This document shows, one piece after another, positions 7,837 through 17,328 of a stretch of 64,000 bases of DNA. A program made the translations under genes and the position numbers. The stretch covers positions 4,258,001 through 4,322,000 of the forward strand of contig NZ_CP029064.1 of assembly GCF_003076275.1 (NCBI RefSeq), read 5' to 3'. The DNA is from Microbulbifer sp. A4B17 (lineage in GTDB: Bacteria; Pseudomonadota; Gammaproteobacteria; Pseudomonadales; Cellvibrionaceae). Position 1 is the first letter of the stretch; every line of letters begins with the position of its first letter. The notes below the pieces were generated by a model that saw only the letters and a list, made by a program, of their open reading frames with translations, did not search any database and was not told the DNA's origin.

Positions 7837-9225
7837 ATGTTAGATACCCTGATCCTTTCCAGGATACAGTTTGCCGCAAACATCAGCTTTCATATTCTAT
7901 TTCCAACAATCACCATTGCACTCGCGTGGATCGTTTTCTTTTTTAAATTACGCTACGACCAAACCAATAATCCGGTCTGGATGCGCGCATATCGTTTCTG
8001 GGTAAAAGTCTTTGCCCTGACATTTGCTCTCGGCGTAGTGAGTGGCATCACCATGTCATTCCAGTTCGGAACAAACTGGCCCGGCTTTATGGCCCAGGTC
8101 GGCAATATCGCCGGTCCGCTTCTCGGATACGAGGTGCTTACCGCATTCTTTCTTGAGGCCACCTTTCTCGGTATTATGCTGTTTGGCATTAATAGGGTGC
8201 CAAGCAAAATACATACTCTATCTGCATTTATTGTGGCGACGGGAACCACCCTGTCCGCCTTTTGGATAATCGCTCTCAACTCCTGGATGCAAACACCAGC
8301 CGGTTTCGATTTGCGGGATGGGGTCGCCTACCCAGCCAGCTGGATGGAAATTATCTTTAACGCGTCTTTTCCCTACAGGCTCACACATATGTTGTTAGCC
8401 TCAGGCCTGACCGCTTCCTTCTTTGTCGCGGGGATTTCCGCCTATCGAATTCTCAAAGGAGACCCCAAGCGTGCCCCCAGACTTGCCCTCAAAACTGGAC
8501 TGATTCTCGCAGCCATTTTTATTCCAATTCAAATCTACGTAGGCGACTTACACGGCCTCAATACTTTTGAGCACCAACCGCAAAAAGTCGCCGCAATGGA
8601 AGGGGTTTGGGAAACTGAGCGAGGAGCCCCCCTGCTACTTTTTGCAATACCCGACGGAGAGGAGAAAACCAATCACTTTGCAATCGGTATTCCCAAAGTA
8701 GCCAGCATGATCCTCACCCATGAGTGGGACGGTGAAATCAGGGGCATCAATGAGTTTCCTGATAATCACCCGCCGGTCGCACCTGTATTTTTCGCATTTC
8801 GCATTATGGTGGGTATGGGCATATTGATGCTGCTTACCGCTTGGGGGGGGGTCTACCTATTGCGCAAAGGAGAACTGCCTCGCTGGATGCTTAAAGTCTT
8901 GGTGGCAATGACATTCTCTGGCTGGATTGCCACCCTGGCCGGTTGGTATGTAACGGAAATTGGCCGGCAACCCTGGCTTGTTACAGGAGTACTGAGAACC
9001 GCCGATGCCGTTACGCCGGTCCCCCCTTCCCATGTGGGGTTCTCCCTGACCCTCTATCTGGTTGTCTACGTGATACTGCTCTATGCGTATATAAGAACAC
9101 TGAAAGTTATGGCCTTGAAATCAGTAAAAGTTGAGGAGTTTGAAACCCAGGAACTACACGCCGGTAGCAGCTTAACCAACCTGCCCAAAGACACTGAAGA
9201 GAAAGACAAAGGAGAAAGCAAATGA
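7837..9225 (+). CDS. cydA: Cytochrome bd-type quinol oxidase subunit I (CIO-like)
   Basis: Inner-membrane subunit I of a heme-copper-independent quinol oxidase that reduces O2 to water. At 462 residues it belongs to the short-Q-loop class typical of cyanide-insensitive oxidases, not the longer E. coli CydA. Heme ligands are recognisable: His19 in NISFHILF, His184 in YRLTHMLL, and the Met of FRIMVG in the family's conserved position. GRQPW plus LRTADAV, the quinol-oxidase signature, lies near residue 385. Nine hydrophobic segments are visible. It overlaps cydB by 4 bp (ATGA), so the two are translationally coupled. Expression is probably affected by the hairpin before it and perhaps by the upstream GbsR/MarR regulator. 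Confidence 0.92.
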   Translation: MLDTLILSRIQFAANISFHILFPTITIALAWIVFFFKLRYDQTNNPVWMRAYRFWVKVFALTFALGVVSGITMSFQFGTNWPGFMAQVGNIAGPLLGYEVLTAFFLEATFLGIMLFGINRVPSKIHTLSAFIVATGTTLSAFWIIALNSWMQTPAGFDLRDGVAYPASWMEIIFNASFPYRLTHMLLASGLTASFFVAGISAYRILKGDPKRAPRLALKTGLILAAIFIPIQIYVGDLHGLNTFEHQPQKVAAMEGVWETERGAPLLLFAIPDGEEKTNHFAIGIPKVASMILTHEWDGEIRGINEFPDNHPPVAPVFFAFRIMVGMGILMLLTAWGGVYLLRKGELPRWMLKVLVAMTFSGWIATLAGWYVTEIGRQPWLVTGVLRTADAVTPVPPSHVGFSLTLYLVVYVILLYAYIRTLKVMALKSVKVEEFETQELHAGSSLTNLPKDTEEKDKGESK

Positions 9226-10241
9226 CCAGTAGCGCCTCTGCTGCGGCCTATTGGCTGCCCGTCGCATTTGTCGCTCTTATGGGCTTAGCGGTATTAATCT
9301 ATGCGGTTCTGGATGGCTATGACCTGGGCGTCGGTATATTGCTGCCCATGGGGGAGGCCGATGAATCGCAAAGGGACACCATGATCGCATCCATCGGCCC
9401 CTTTTGGGATGCCAACGAAACCTGGTTGGTACTGGCTATCGGGTTACTGCTGATAGCATTCCCGATTGCGCATAATCTGGTTTTAATGCACCTATATATT
9501 CCAGCAGCGATTATGTTGGTCGGCCTTATCATGCGAGGTGTGGCATTCGACTTTCGTGCCAAAGCTGCCATCGACAAAAAATTGACCTGGGACCGAACCT
9601 TTAAAGCGGGGTCGATTATTACCAGCCTGGCACAGGGCTACATGCTGGGACAATACGTTATCGGTTTCAGGCCTGACTGGTCCGCACAACTGTTTTCCGC
9701 ACTCAGCGCTCTGGGAGTTACCGCCGCCTACTCTTACATAGGCGGCGCCTGGCTGGTTCTTAAAACTGAGGCGGAACTGCAAAAGCGGGCTATAACTTGG
9801 ACTCGCTACGCAGGCAGGGCCACCCTGCTTGGTGTGATAGCGGTATCAGCTATCAACCCACTGGTAAACCCAACAGTATTCGATCGCTGGTTTACCTACC
9901 CTCTGGTTATGTTTGTGCTGCTGGTACCCACCCTGTGTTTTCTTGCTTTTGTCTCCAATGACATTTTGTTGGCCCGAATGCCCAAGTCAGAGGACAGACA
10001 CAAAGCAGTTCCTTTCTTCACCGTGGTTGTTATTTTTCTGATGTGCTTTATTGGCTTGGCTTTCAGCTTTTTCCCGGACATTGTTCCCGGTCAACTCAAT
10101 ATTTGGCAGGCCGCCAGCGCTACGGCATCTTTAAAATTTATTCTTGTAGGCGCGATCATCGTAGTGCCCGTTATTCTCGCCTATACCGTTTTTTCTTATT
10201 ACGTCTTCCGCGGAAAAGCGACAGAGCTACATTATCACTAG
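9222..10241 (+). CDS. cydB: Cytochrome bd-type quinol oxidase subunit II
   Basis: Subunit II (339 residues) of the same oxidase, inner membrane, with about eight to nine hydrophobic helices. The N-terminal VLIYAVLDGYDLGVGILLP is the classic CydB start, followed by FWDANETWLVL and MRGVAFDFRAK. A good GGAG ribosome site lies inside the end of cydA. No cydX-like small subunit was found immediately after it: the next ~145 bp hold a hairpin and no short hydrophobic ORF that I could support. CydB stabilises the heme subunit. Confidence 0.93.
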   Translation: MTSSASAAAYWLPVAFVALMGLAVLIYAVLDGYDLGVGILLPMGEADESQRDTMIASIGPFWDANETWLVLAIGLLLIAFPIAHNLVLMHLYIPAAIMLVGLIMRGVAFDFRAKAAIDKKLTWDRTFKAGSIITSLAQGYMLGQYVIGFRPDWSAQLFSALSALGVTAAYSYIGGAWLVLKTEAELQKRAITWTRYAGRATLLGVIAVSAINPLVNPTVFDRWFTYPLVMFVLLVPTLCFLAFVSNDILLARMPKSEDRHKAVPFFTVVVIFLMCFIGLAFSFFPDIVPGQLNIWQAASATASLKFILVGAIIVVPVILAYTVFSYYVFRGKATELHYH

Positions 10242-10253
10242 TCGCATCCCCAC

Positions 10254-10282
10254 TCGGCTGGCAGAAAATATCTGCTAGCCGA
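10254..10282 (+). terminator. Hairpin after cydB
   Basis: A 12-bp stem (10254-10265 with 10271-10282, one G-U pair) with a 5-nt loop sits 12 nt after the cydB stop and is followed by AT-rich DNA. It likely ends the cydAB transcript. Confidence 0.55.
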
Positions 10283-10387
10283 ATTAAATTAATTAAAGTG
10301 GAACTATCCCACAAATCAAACAAGTTCTTCTTGCTCGCCTGAATTTGGTACGATTATAATAATCAATTCCAAAAGACAATTTTTTAC

Positions 10388-11140
10388 ATGGAAGTAAAGC
10401 GTATGCTAGCCCATGGCCAGTGCCGCTTGTCTATAGGGGGAGGTAATTTGAACCAAATCGATCGACGAGCTATCAGCCGGCGCGACACTGCCAGTCCGCG
10501 CAAACCACAACGTAAAAATGGTAGAGAGAAGTATGAAAAGCTTCTTGATGCCCTTGAAGTATTAATCACTGAACAAGACTCTACGGATATTAGTCTCGCC
10601 AACCTAAGTCAGGTTGCAGGTGTTCCGGCAGCGTCTGTTTATCACTTCTTTCCAAGTGTAGATGCCAGCTTAACTGCCTTGGCCGAACGTCACTATAAAT
10701 CCTTTGGTGACGTGGTTTTGGGCCATTCGGATTTTTCTCCGTCGGAAAGTTGGCAGGATATGCTGAACCAGCTGTGCGATCTTGTGCGCGGCTACTATGA
10801 AGAGAATCTTGCCGCACTAAAAGTACATTTTGGCCCCCAGTCCAGTTGGGCTTTACGCCAGCTACAAATGGAAAACAATTGGCGTCTTGCGGATACTCTG
10901 ATTAAGAACCTGTCTCGGGAATTTGAGTTACCGCCATCCCAGGATTGGCGAGACCGGTTTATGTGTGCCATCAACATCAACGACTCTTTCTGCTCCCAGT
11001 CTTATTCCCGTTTTGGGAAAATAACAGAAGACGCTGCAGCAGAGGGTAAACGAGCTGCCGCCGCCTATCTCAAGCTCTACCTCGGTGAGCTTTTACAACG
11101 GCGTCAACTGCGTTTCGCCCCTCTGGAGGCTTCAGCTTAA
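10388..11140 (+). CDS. TetR-family transcriptional regulator
   Basis: A 250-residue repressor-type protein. The TetR HTH lies at about residues 55-100: LLDALEVLITEQ, then LANLSQVAGVPAASVYHFFPSVDASL. The C-terminal helical domain, for ligand and dimerisation, is unique to the subfamily and the ligand is unknown. The N-terminal ~40 residues are an unusual basic extension. The start is uncertain: ATG at 10388 lacks a ribosome site, ATG at 10403 has GGAAG 8 nt upstream, and TTG at 10448 has GGAGG 4 nt upstream. The TTG would remove 20 residues and leave a normal 230-residue TetR. It is isolated, ending in a good terminator. Confidence 0.8.
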   Translation: MEVKRMLAHGQCRLSIGGGNLNQIDRRAISRRDTASPRKPQRKNGREKYEKLLDALEVLITEQDSTDISLANLSQVAGVPAASVYHFFPSVDASLTALAERHYKSFGDVVLGHSDFSPSESWQDMLNQLCDLVRGYYEENLAALKVHFGPQSSWALRQLQMENNWRLADTLIKNLSREFELPPSQDWRDRFMCAININDSFCSQSYSRFGKITEDAAAEGKRAAAAYLKLYLGELLQRRQLRFAPLEASA

Positions 11141-11162
11141 GCAGAGCCCTAAGGCCGTTACC

Positions 11163-11196
11163 AAAAAAACCCGGCAAAAAATTGTCGGGTTTTTTT
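11163..11196 (+). terminator. Rho-independent terminator after the tetR-type gene
   Basis: An AAACCCGGCA/TGTCGGGTTT stem with a short A-rich loop, followed by a run of Ts, about 22 nt after the stop. The A-tract on the other arm makes it potentially bidirectional. Confidence 0.85.
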
Positions 11197-11460
11197 GTGC
11201 CTGCCACATTCATTAAGTGGCCCCCGTCTTTATCCCCCACCTGACTAACAATAACCACTAATCAAAAAAAAGTGGTCAATAAAAATTTGCTAATTGAACA
11301 GCTTCAACTTTTATATATATCTAATAGTTATAAATAGTTGTTTATTCACTTCACTTTATAGCTATGGTGATGATGGAGAGCAGCGCTAAAATTGCATTTT
11401 TGTGACTGGTAAGACCGAACCTACACTTCCTCTAACTGATACCGATTGTGGAGGTCCCTC
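11197..11460. other. AT-rich intergenic region
   Basis: The space between the terminator and the YdcH-like gene is AT-rich (TATATATATCTAATAG around 11312). It probably carries the promoter of that small gene. No hairpin or ORF is supported. Confidence 0.4.
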
Positions 11461-11712
11461 ATGCCCATTGCTTCACACGAGCTCTCGGTGGATTTCCCAG
11501 AATATGCAGACACAATCAAGCAACTTCTCGAAGATGACATCCAATTCAAACTCGAAAACGATATCTACAGCAAACTGGATAAACAAATAAGAGGCCTTCA
11601 GGATAGTGGCATTGGCACAGATGATGAGCACTATTCCAGCCTCAAAAAACAAAGAGCCTACCTCAAACAGCACCTATACAACCGCATTACTTCTGTAATT
11701 ACACACCACTGA
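11461..11712 (+). CDS. YdcH-like (DUF465) small protein
   Basis: An 83-residue soluble helical protein. Its layout matches the YdcH/DUF465 family: a HELSVDFPEYADTIKQL start (family pattern FPEYRDLI-x-L), then a charged antiparallel coiled coil with D-x-E/K spacing and a KKQRAYLKQHLY second helix. It is slightly longer than typical members (~70-75 residues). The ATG at 11461 is chosen because GGAGG lies 7 nt upstream; a longer reading from 11446 lacks one. The biochemical role of the family is not established. Confidence 0.7.
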   Translation: MPIASHELSVDFPEYADTIKQLLEDDIQFKLENDIYSKLDKQIRGLQDSGIGTDDEHYSSLKKQRAYLKQHLYNRITSVITHH

Positions 11713-11790
11713 GGTATGTTACTACCAACAGCAGAACAGCACTGGGGCTGGAGATATTAACGAGGCAGATAGCCTGAAAGAGCTTGGTCT

Positions 11791-12393
11791 ATGCAACTGT
11801 ACTTGACCTTTTCTTCACCTTTTGCACGAAAGGCCCGCATTGTTGTACAAGAACAAAATCTGCAATCTGTGGTAACAGAGCACTTTTCTCACCCCTTTCA
11901 CAATGAAAATGAGCTGATTTCCAGTAACCCCCTGGGAAAAGTACCATGCCTTACACTGGGTAATGGCTCCTCAATCATTGATAGTGAAGTTATTTGTGCG
12001 TTTCTTGATAAAAGCCTGGGAGATGGACATCTCTCTGCACCACTAGATAACAATTGGGACCTATTCACATTTCACAGTGTCAGCTCTGGCTTAATGGATG
12101 CGGCTGTACACCTACAAATGGAAAAGTTGCGCGCGCGGGAAAACCTTCGATCTGATTTTTGGTGGCAGCGTTACTTCAACGCAATCGAGAGATCCCTGAG
12201 CTATCTGGAGCAGCACCTGGCTATATTGCCCGACAATCTTAGCCTCACACATATCAACCTGTGCTCAGCATTGTCCTACCTGGATTTTCGCCATGAAGAT
12301 TTTGACTGGAGAAGCGATCACCCCAAATTAATGTCTATGTCAGAAATCCTGGAAGAGAATGAAAGTCTGGCTAAGTGCAAGCTGCATGAGTAG
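11791..12393 (+). CDS. Glutathione S-transferase family protein
   Basis: A 200-residue cytosolic GST. The thioredoxin-like N-terminal domain (residues 1-80) shows the usual YLTFSSPFARKARIVV start, NPLGKVPCL with the cis-Pro that binds glutathione, and IIDSEVICAFLD. The latter is the family Glu/Asp-Ser pair contacting the gamma-glutamyl group. The helical C-terminal domain carries LTHINLCSALSYLDFR, close to the N-capping motif. Ser9-Ser10-Pro resembles bacterial beta/YibF-like GSTs that use Ser or Cys. The substrate is unknown. It has no obvious operon partner. Confidence 0.85.
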   Translation: MQLYLTFSSPFARKARIVVQEQNLQSVVTEHFSHPFHNENELISSNPLGKVPCLTLGNGSSIIDSEVICAFLDKSLGDGHLSAPLDNNWDLFTFHSVSSGLMDAAVHLQMEKLRARENLRSDFWWQRYFNAIERSLSYLEQHLAILPDNLSLTHINLCSALSYLDFRHEDFDWRSDHPKLMSMSEILEENESLAKCKLHE

Positions 12394-12560
12394 CTAAGGG
12401 GTATATAAAAAGGAGCAAGGGTAAGTCGGTCAAGCCATCTATTCTGAACAAGTCATGTTTTTGAGTTACTTAACCGCGACTCGATAGCACTGCTACAGTC
12501 TGATTTATTAATATAAATGCCACACTTTTCTACTAGCCTGATCGCTTTTGGAAGACTCCC

Positions 12561-14141
12561 ATGGCCAAACAACCGAAGAGTACTCTTTGGATAATCCTGC
12601 ACAGTGTGGCCATTGTTGCAACTTTATGCAGCCTGCTAACGGGACTTCGTATCTCAACCCTGACAAAACCCAGCATTGGCCATATCGAAGAATTATTGCC
12701 CCAGGGGCAGGTGCACGATTTTCACTTCTTTTCAGCAGCTACTCTTTCCGCCATTCTTATCTGTTATTTGCTGTATAAAATAATAGCTAAACTTCAAATC
12801 ACCACCTTATCAAAAGTATCCCACAAAGCCTCGATTGGCTACCATAGAGTAGTCACTCGCATTGGCACGATTTTTCTTGTAATCATAATTGTCAGTGGCT
12901 GGATTCTGTTTATTGGCAACGACTATGCCTTTACAGTTCGCCAAGTGCACTTTTTCTTAGCATTAGGGATTTTAACTTATATATTCCTTCACGCCGGTGT
13001 CTATCTCACAAGTTATGGCTTTAAGACTCTGGCCTATCTTGTTCCCAGTGCAAAACCAGGCTATCGAATCCCCATTATTTCCTACCTATCAATCGCCTGT
13101 GCCATATTACTTCTGTGGCTTCTTGTTACAGAGAAAAGCCATCACAATCTTACAATCAAAAAAATTGATCCAAAAACATTTATAGAAATTGATGGTTTAG
13201 CACAGGAATCCGTGTGGTCCCTCCTCTCGCCACTGAGAATCCACACCGATGGAGGTGCCAATTTTCATGATGGTAGCTCAACAGTAAGCTTAAAAGCTGT
13301 GCACAACCAGCAGGAAATATTTTTCCTCATAACCTGGGAGGACCCCACCGAAAGTCTAAAGCATCTACCAATAAAAAAAATGGATTCCGGCTGGAAGATA
13401 CAACAGCAAGGGTTTCAAAACTTCGACGAGACCCTTCATTATGAAGATAAGTTCGCTATCCTGATCTCCAATTCCTGTGAATTCGGTGCCTCGGGAACCT
13501 CTCACCTGGGCCGCAAGCCATCAGCTCAATTGCCTTCAAACTGGCATGGAAAGGGCTACCATTACAGTTCGTCTGACGAGGTACACGATCTCTGGCACTG
13601 GAAAGCCGTTAGAACCAATAAAATGCACCTGGCTGATGATAACTACATTGGTAAGCCCGATATTGTAAGGCCGGGATCACGTCGCTATACCGCGGGATAT
13701 TCCCAGGATGGTAAGGAGTCCGGGGCATATTTGTTAAACTGGAAATGGTATTCCCCTCATAAAATCACGCCGAGGCGACTACCAAAAGATACTTCTTCCC
13801 TGGCCTCATACCAAAATGCAAATACAGTTAGAGATTGGACAATTTCCTGGTTTGATTTCCAACCCTATAAGACTGTATATGACAATTATCCTACCAACAC
13901 TTTAATGCCATCAGTTCTCTATACCTCTAATCGCTTTGAAGGAGATCGAGCTGATGTAAGAGCCTATGCGGTTTGGCAAGATGGTTACTGGTCCATGGAA
14001 GTCGTTCGAAAGCTGGATACCGGATCCACGCTGGATGTAGCTATTAAAGATGGTATCTGTCTTTGGGTTTCTGCATTTGATCACTCACAAATTGCTCACA
14101 CACGCCATGCCCTACCAATAAAGATTAAGCTGGCAGATTAA
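12561..14141 (+). CDS. Cytochrome b561-type domain fused to an ethylbenzene-dehydrogenase-type heme domain
   Basis: A 526-residue membrane electron carrier. Residues ~10-190 form a b-type cytochrome with four to five helices: HSVAIVATL, VHDFHFFSAAT and VRQVHFFLALG offer heme-ligand His residues. Residues ~210-520 resemble the heme-b-binding gamma subunit domain of ethylbenzene dehydrogenase/DMSO reductase relatives (EB_dh): IDGLAQESVW, KAVHNQQEIFFLITWEDPT, then HLWHWK-type and YTAGY segments. The EB_dh part would lie in the periplasm. No molybdopterin catalytic subunit is nearby, so the partner is unknown. The next gene starts on the last base of this stop (TAATG), implying coupled translation. 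Confidence 0.7.
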   Translation: MAKQPKSTLWIILHSVAIVATLCSLLTGLRISTLTKPSIGHIEELLPQGQVHDFHFFSAATLSAILICYLLYKIIAKLQITTLSKVSHKASIGYHRVVTRIGTIFLVIIIVSGWILFIGNDYAFTVRQVHFFLALGILTYIFLHAGVYLTSYGFKTLAYLVPSAKPGYRIPIISYLSIACAILLLWLLVTEKSHHNLTIKKIDPKTFIEIDGLAQESVWSLLSPLRIHTDGGANFHDGSSTVSLKAVHNQQEIFFLITWEDPTESLKHLPIKKMDSGWKIQQQGFQNFDETLHYEDKFAILISNSCEFGASGTSHLGRKPSAQLPSNWHGKGYHYSSSDEVHDLWHWKAVRTNKMHLADDNYIGKPDIVRPGSRRYTAGYSQDGKESGAYLLNWKWYSPHKITPRRLPKDTSSLASYQNANTVRDWTISWFDFQPYKTVYDNYPTNTLMPSVLYTSNRFEGDRADVRAYAVWQDGYWSMEVVRKLDTGSTLDVAIKDGICLWVSAFDHSQIAHTRHALPIKIKLAD

Positions 14142-14785
14142 TGATGATTGCGCGTATATTTTGGATATTTATCCTTCCTTTATTCACTGTCTGTGCAGCT
14201 ATCCTGCACAGTCCATCGGCACCCATTCCAGAGCCATATCACCTTATCAAAATAAATAATCAAGGCGAGGCTATCGGAACTTGGGCAGGGCCCTGGTCCT
14301 GTGTCTGCGACACCAATACGGGACTTCTCTGGGAGGTAAAAACCGACGATGAAGGCATTCACGATGGCAGGTGGACCTACTCATGGTATCAATACGAAGA
14401 GGGTATAGAAAACAATGGGGATTGCTATTTTGAAGAAGACCGATGTGATACTGAAGACTTGATCCGCCAGACCAATCGACAGCAGCTGTGTGCAACACAA
14501 AACTGGAGGCTTCCCGATATTACAGAACTTCGCTCTATAATCCTAAAGGAGAGTAAATCTGGACGGCCCAAGATAGCAACTGAGTATTTTCCAAAAACTC
14601 AACGAGGTGACTATTGGACCCAAAATTCTGACAGGCCTTTATACGGCATTTATCAGTACCTGAAAACCGGAGCAGGAGCTGTCAATTTCATGAATGCAGA
14701 AACCGTCACAATCCCCTATAGAAATGCTGCTTTTGTGCGTTTAGTCTCCAGCCATTCAACGACCTGTAATAAAGATCCACAATAA
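14141..14785 (+). CDS. Exported DUF1566 (Lcl-type) protein
   Basis: A 214-residue secreted protein with a hydrophobic signal segment (residues 2-22). The mature part contains the DUF1566/Lcl C-terminal domain: DTNTGLLWEVK near residue 55, LCATQNWRLPDITELRSII at ~117-136, YWTQNS and AAFVRLVSS. NWRLP-x-x-EL is the hallmark of this C-type-lectin-like fold. Six Cys residues could form disulfides. The start codon overlaps the preceding stop by one base, so it is made with the cytochrome-EB_dh protein and may bind or decorate it. Function is otherwise unknown. Confidence 0.75.
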   Translation: MMIARIFWIFILPLFTVCAAILHSPSAPIPEPYHLIKINNQGEAIGTWAGPWSCVCDTNTGLLWEVKTDDEGIHDGRWTYSWYQYEEGIENNGDCYFEEDRCDTEDLIRQTNRQQLCATQNWRLPDITELRSIILKESKSGRPKIATEYFPKTQRGDYWTQNSDRPLYGIYQYLKTGAGAVNFMNAETVTIPYRNAAFVRLVSSHSTTCNKDPQ

Positions 14786-14871
14786 TTTCGAAGCGCCGCA
14801 TCCAGCTTTTACAACTGCTCTCTCAAAGCGCTGCGCCTTGAAATAATAACCACTACTTACAGGAATCCCCC

Positions 14872-17220
14872 ATGAGACGATTCTTAAGCACTGCTTTTTC
14901 TATCTCGACTCTATGCTTGGCGATAGATGCCAGCTCAGCGACTAAATATCACAGACTGGCCTGGGATGGTGATGCCTCCACCAGTGCTGTCATTGGATTT
15001 TCACCGGATGGTAATACTAATAACCCCTACATCAACTTTGGATATTCAACCAATGAAAACAGTTGGAGCAGCCAGGGGATTGATTCAGTATCTACATTCG
15101 ATGGCAGTTTAAATAGCTACTTTGTCAGGCTTGAAAATTTAACGCCGGATTCAGCAGTTTACTATCGAGTGTGTGATCAAGATGGCTGTGGTGACAGATA
15201 TTGGTTTAAAACTGCACCGGCAGACGAATCCCCCTTTGTCATTATTGCCGGGGGGGATACCCGCACCGGACATACAACACGACGAGAAGGTAATGCATTG
15301 TTGGCCAAAATCCGTCCGCTGGCTGTTATGCATGGCGGCGACTTTACCAACGCCAATAGTGCATCGGAGATGGATGAATTTTTACAGGACTGGACGCTGA
15401 CTTATTCCGACGATGAAATTGATGGGTATAACTATCAACGCATTTACCCATTAATCCCCACACATGGAAATCATGAAGATGACAACTACTCCACTATCTG
15501 CCAGGTATTTGGGGTCGACTTCAATAGTGATGGCGGTTGCAGTCCCAGCGATACCTATGGCGCGGTACAAATTTCCCCGCTCCTGCGAGTCTACACACTA
15601 AACAGCCAGTTCCAGGAGAGTGGCTGGTCTTCCTATGCCACAGATATGAATAACTGGCTGGAGAATGATTTAGCAACGAGTGGCGGGTACAGTAATTGGC
15701 GCTTTGCCCAATACCACAAACCTATGTTCCCACACTACAGTGGTAAGTCCGACAACCCCACTTTGTTTAATTGGTGGGCACAGCCATTTTATGATTACGC
15801 CATGAACCTGGTGGTAGAGTCAGATACTCACTTGACCAAACTCACCGAAGTAGTGGCCCCCGACAATAGTGATTTTTCAATCACTGATACTGGGGGCACT
15901 GTTTATGTCGGCGAGGGAAGCTGGGGAGCTCCAGCCCGTTCGGCCAATGACGCCAAATTCTGGACCATTGATATGGCCAGTATCCAGCAGTTTAAGGTAA
16001 TCCAAGTCAGCGCCGACGAACTCAATGTTCGCACTGCCCAGTTTGATGCAAACGCAAGTACCCTGACACGGGAAGACCGCGCAAATAATCCCCTTGCTTT
16101 ACCAGACAATGTGAACTGGTGGACTGCCAATCGTATTGGTGAAGCCATGCTGCTTGCAAAAAACAGTGATGGCAGGAGTATTATTGTCGGGGACAGCAAT
16201 GGCGATGGTGAGCTATCGCTACCAGTAACTGATGATACTTTTATCTCATCACGCTACTCTTCCAGTAATTTTGATAATGACCCGGATGGCCTACTGGCAG
16301 ACGGCAGTGACAGTACTTATGGAACTCTTTACTCACTGATTAAATTCGATCTCTCTAACCTTGCCAATTGTTCGGCGATAAGTTCGGTTGAGCTCGAATT
16401 AAATATCACCAACCGCTCCAGCAATGATTATGGTATTTACCTGGCCGGGTCCAGCTGGGACGAAGGATCGGCCACTTGGGATTCAGTCGGTGGATCAGCG
16501 GTCCTTTCACAACTGGCGACCAGCTTTGTTCCAACTTCTACAGGGACCCTAAGCGTAGACCTGGGCTCATCGGGTCTTCTCGACAGCTGGCTGCAAAGTG
16601 AAAATACCGGTTTGGTTATTGCCTCGCTGAATGGGAGTAACGGGGTAGATATCTCATCACAAGAAACCGGTATATCCCCAGCTCTCAGGGTTGCTGCAGA
16701 TTGCAGTGACACCTTCAGCGAGGAAGTATCTCAAGTTGCCTCAGACGATGTCTTTATTTCATCCAGGAAGGAAGATGATAACTTTGACAGTGATAGTGAC
16801 GGCCTTCTCGCCGATGGCAGTGACCTGATTTACGGAACCCTATATAGCCTTATCCGCTTTGATTTAACCGATTTGAACTGCCACCAGTATATTGATGCTA
16901 CCCTCGAACTGAATGTCACCAACACATCCAGCAACAGCTATGGCATTTACATGGCAACACAGAGCTGGCGGGAAGAATCAGCCACATGGGATTCTGTGGG
17001 AGGCAGCTCTATTCTTGGACTGCAAGTGGGCAGCTTTACCCCCTCTTCTACCGGCCGCCATCTGATCGACCTAGGGGCTTCAGGAATAGTCGATAGCTGG
17101 TTAAATACTAGCAATAACGGCTTGGTCATTGCTTCGGAGGGAGGGATTAATGGCCTGGACATAAGCTCCAAAGAAAGTGGGCAAAGCCCTCTCCTAACAT
17201 TGCAAACGCTCTGTCCCTGA
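14872..17220 (+). CDS. Purple-acid-phosphatase-like metallophosphoesterase with two DNRLRE-like repeats
   Basis: A secreted protein of 782 residues with a signal peptide (1-22). A fibronectin/PAP-like N-terminal domain (~25-115) is followed by a calcineurin-type phosphoesterase domain. Its metal-binding blocks are visible: GGDTRTGH, MHGGDFTN, PTHGNHEDD and VVESDTHLTKL. The second His block is less clear (QYHKPMFPH). C-terminal residues ~450-780 hold two similar DNRLRE-type beta domains with a period of 171 residues; each contains DGLLADGSD, YGTLYSLI-K/R-FDL and SW..ESATWDSVGGS. Such domains often anchor or bind polymers. The protein probably releases phosphate outside the cell; the substrate is not known. 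Confidence 0.8.
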   Translation: MRRFLSTAFSISTLCLAIDASSATKYHRLAWDGDASTSAVIGFSPDGNTNNPYINFGYSTNENSWSSQGIDSVSTFDGSLNSYFVRLENLTPDSAVYYRVCDQDGCGDRYWFKTAPADESPFVIIAGGDTRTGHTTRREGNALLAKIRPLAVMHGGDFTNANSASEMDEFLQDWTLTYSDDEIDGYNYQRIYPLIPTHGNHEDDNYSTICQVFGVDFNSDGGCSPSDTYGAVQISPLLRVYTLNSQFQESGWSSYATDMNNWLENDLATSGGYSNWRFAQYHKPMFPHYSGKSDNPTLFNWWAQPFYDYAMNLVVESDTHLTKLTEVVAPDNSDFSITDTGGTVYVGEGSWGAPARSANDAKFWTIDMASIQQFKVIQVSADELNVRTAQFDANASTLTREDRANNPLALPDNVNWWTANRIGEAMLLAKNSDGRSIIVGDSNGDGELSLPVTDDTFISSRYSSSNFDNDPDGLLADGSDSTYGTLYSLIKFDLSNLANCSAISSVELELNITNRSSNDYGIYLAGSSWDEGSATWDSVGGSAVLSQLATSFVPTSTGTLSVDLGSSGLLDSWLQSENTGLVIASLNGSNGVDISSQETGISPALRVAADCSDTFSEEVSQVASDDVFISSRKEDDNFDSDSDGLLADGSDLIYGTLYSLIRFDLTDLNCHQYIDATLELNVTNTSSNSYGIYMATQSWREESATWDSVGGSSILGLQVGSFTPSSTGRHLIDLGASGIVDSWLNTSNNGLVIASEGGINGLDISSKESGQSPLLTLQTLCP
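16231..17216 (+). repeat. Tandem 513-bp DNRLRE-like coding repeat
   Basis: Two in-frame copies, starting at about 16231 and 16744, encode matching domains (DDTFISSR / DDVFISSR, DGLLADGSD in both). The DNA has diverged considerably, so this is an old internal duplication. Confidence 0.75.
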
Positions 17221-17226
17221 GTAGAC

Positions 17227-17254
17227 ATAGGGCTCTCTTCACCGAGAGCCCTAT
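17227..17254. terminator. Terminator-like hairpin between convergent genes
   Basis: ATAGGGCTCTC and its exact complement form an 11-bp stem with a 6-nt loop, 7 nt after the phosphatase stop, followed by T-rich sequence. Confidence 0.7.
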
Positions 17255-17328
17255 TCATTTATTTATAGTTTGGCTTGATTGTAAAGCTGCGCAGACACAT
17301 CAATCGTAGTTAATTTTCCTTTTACTTT

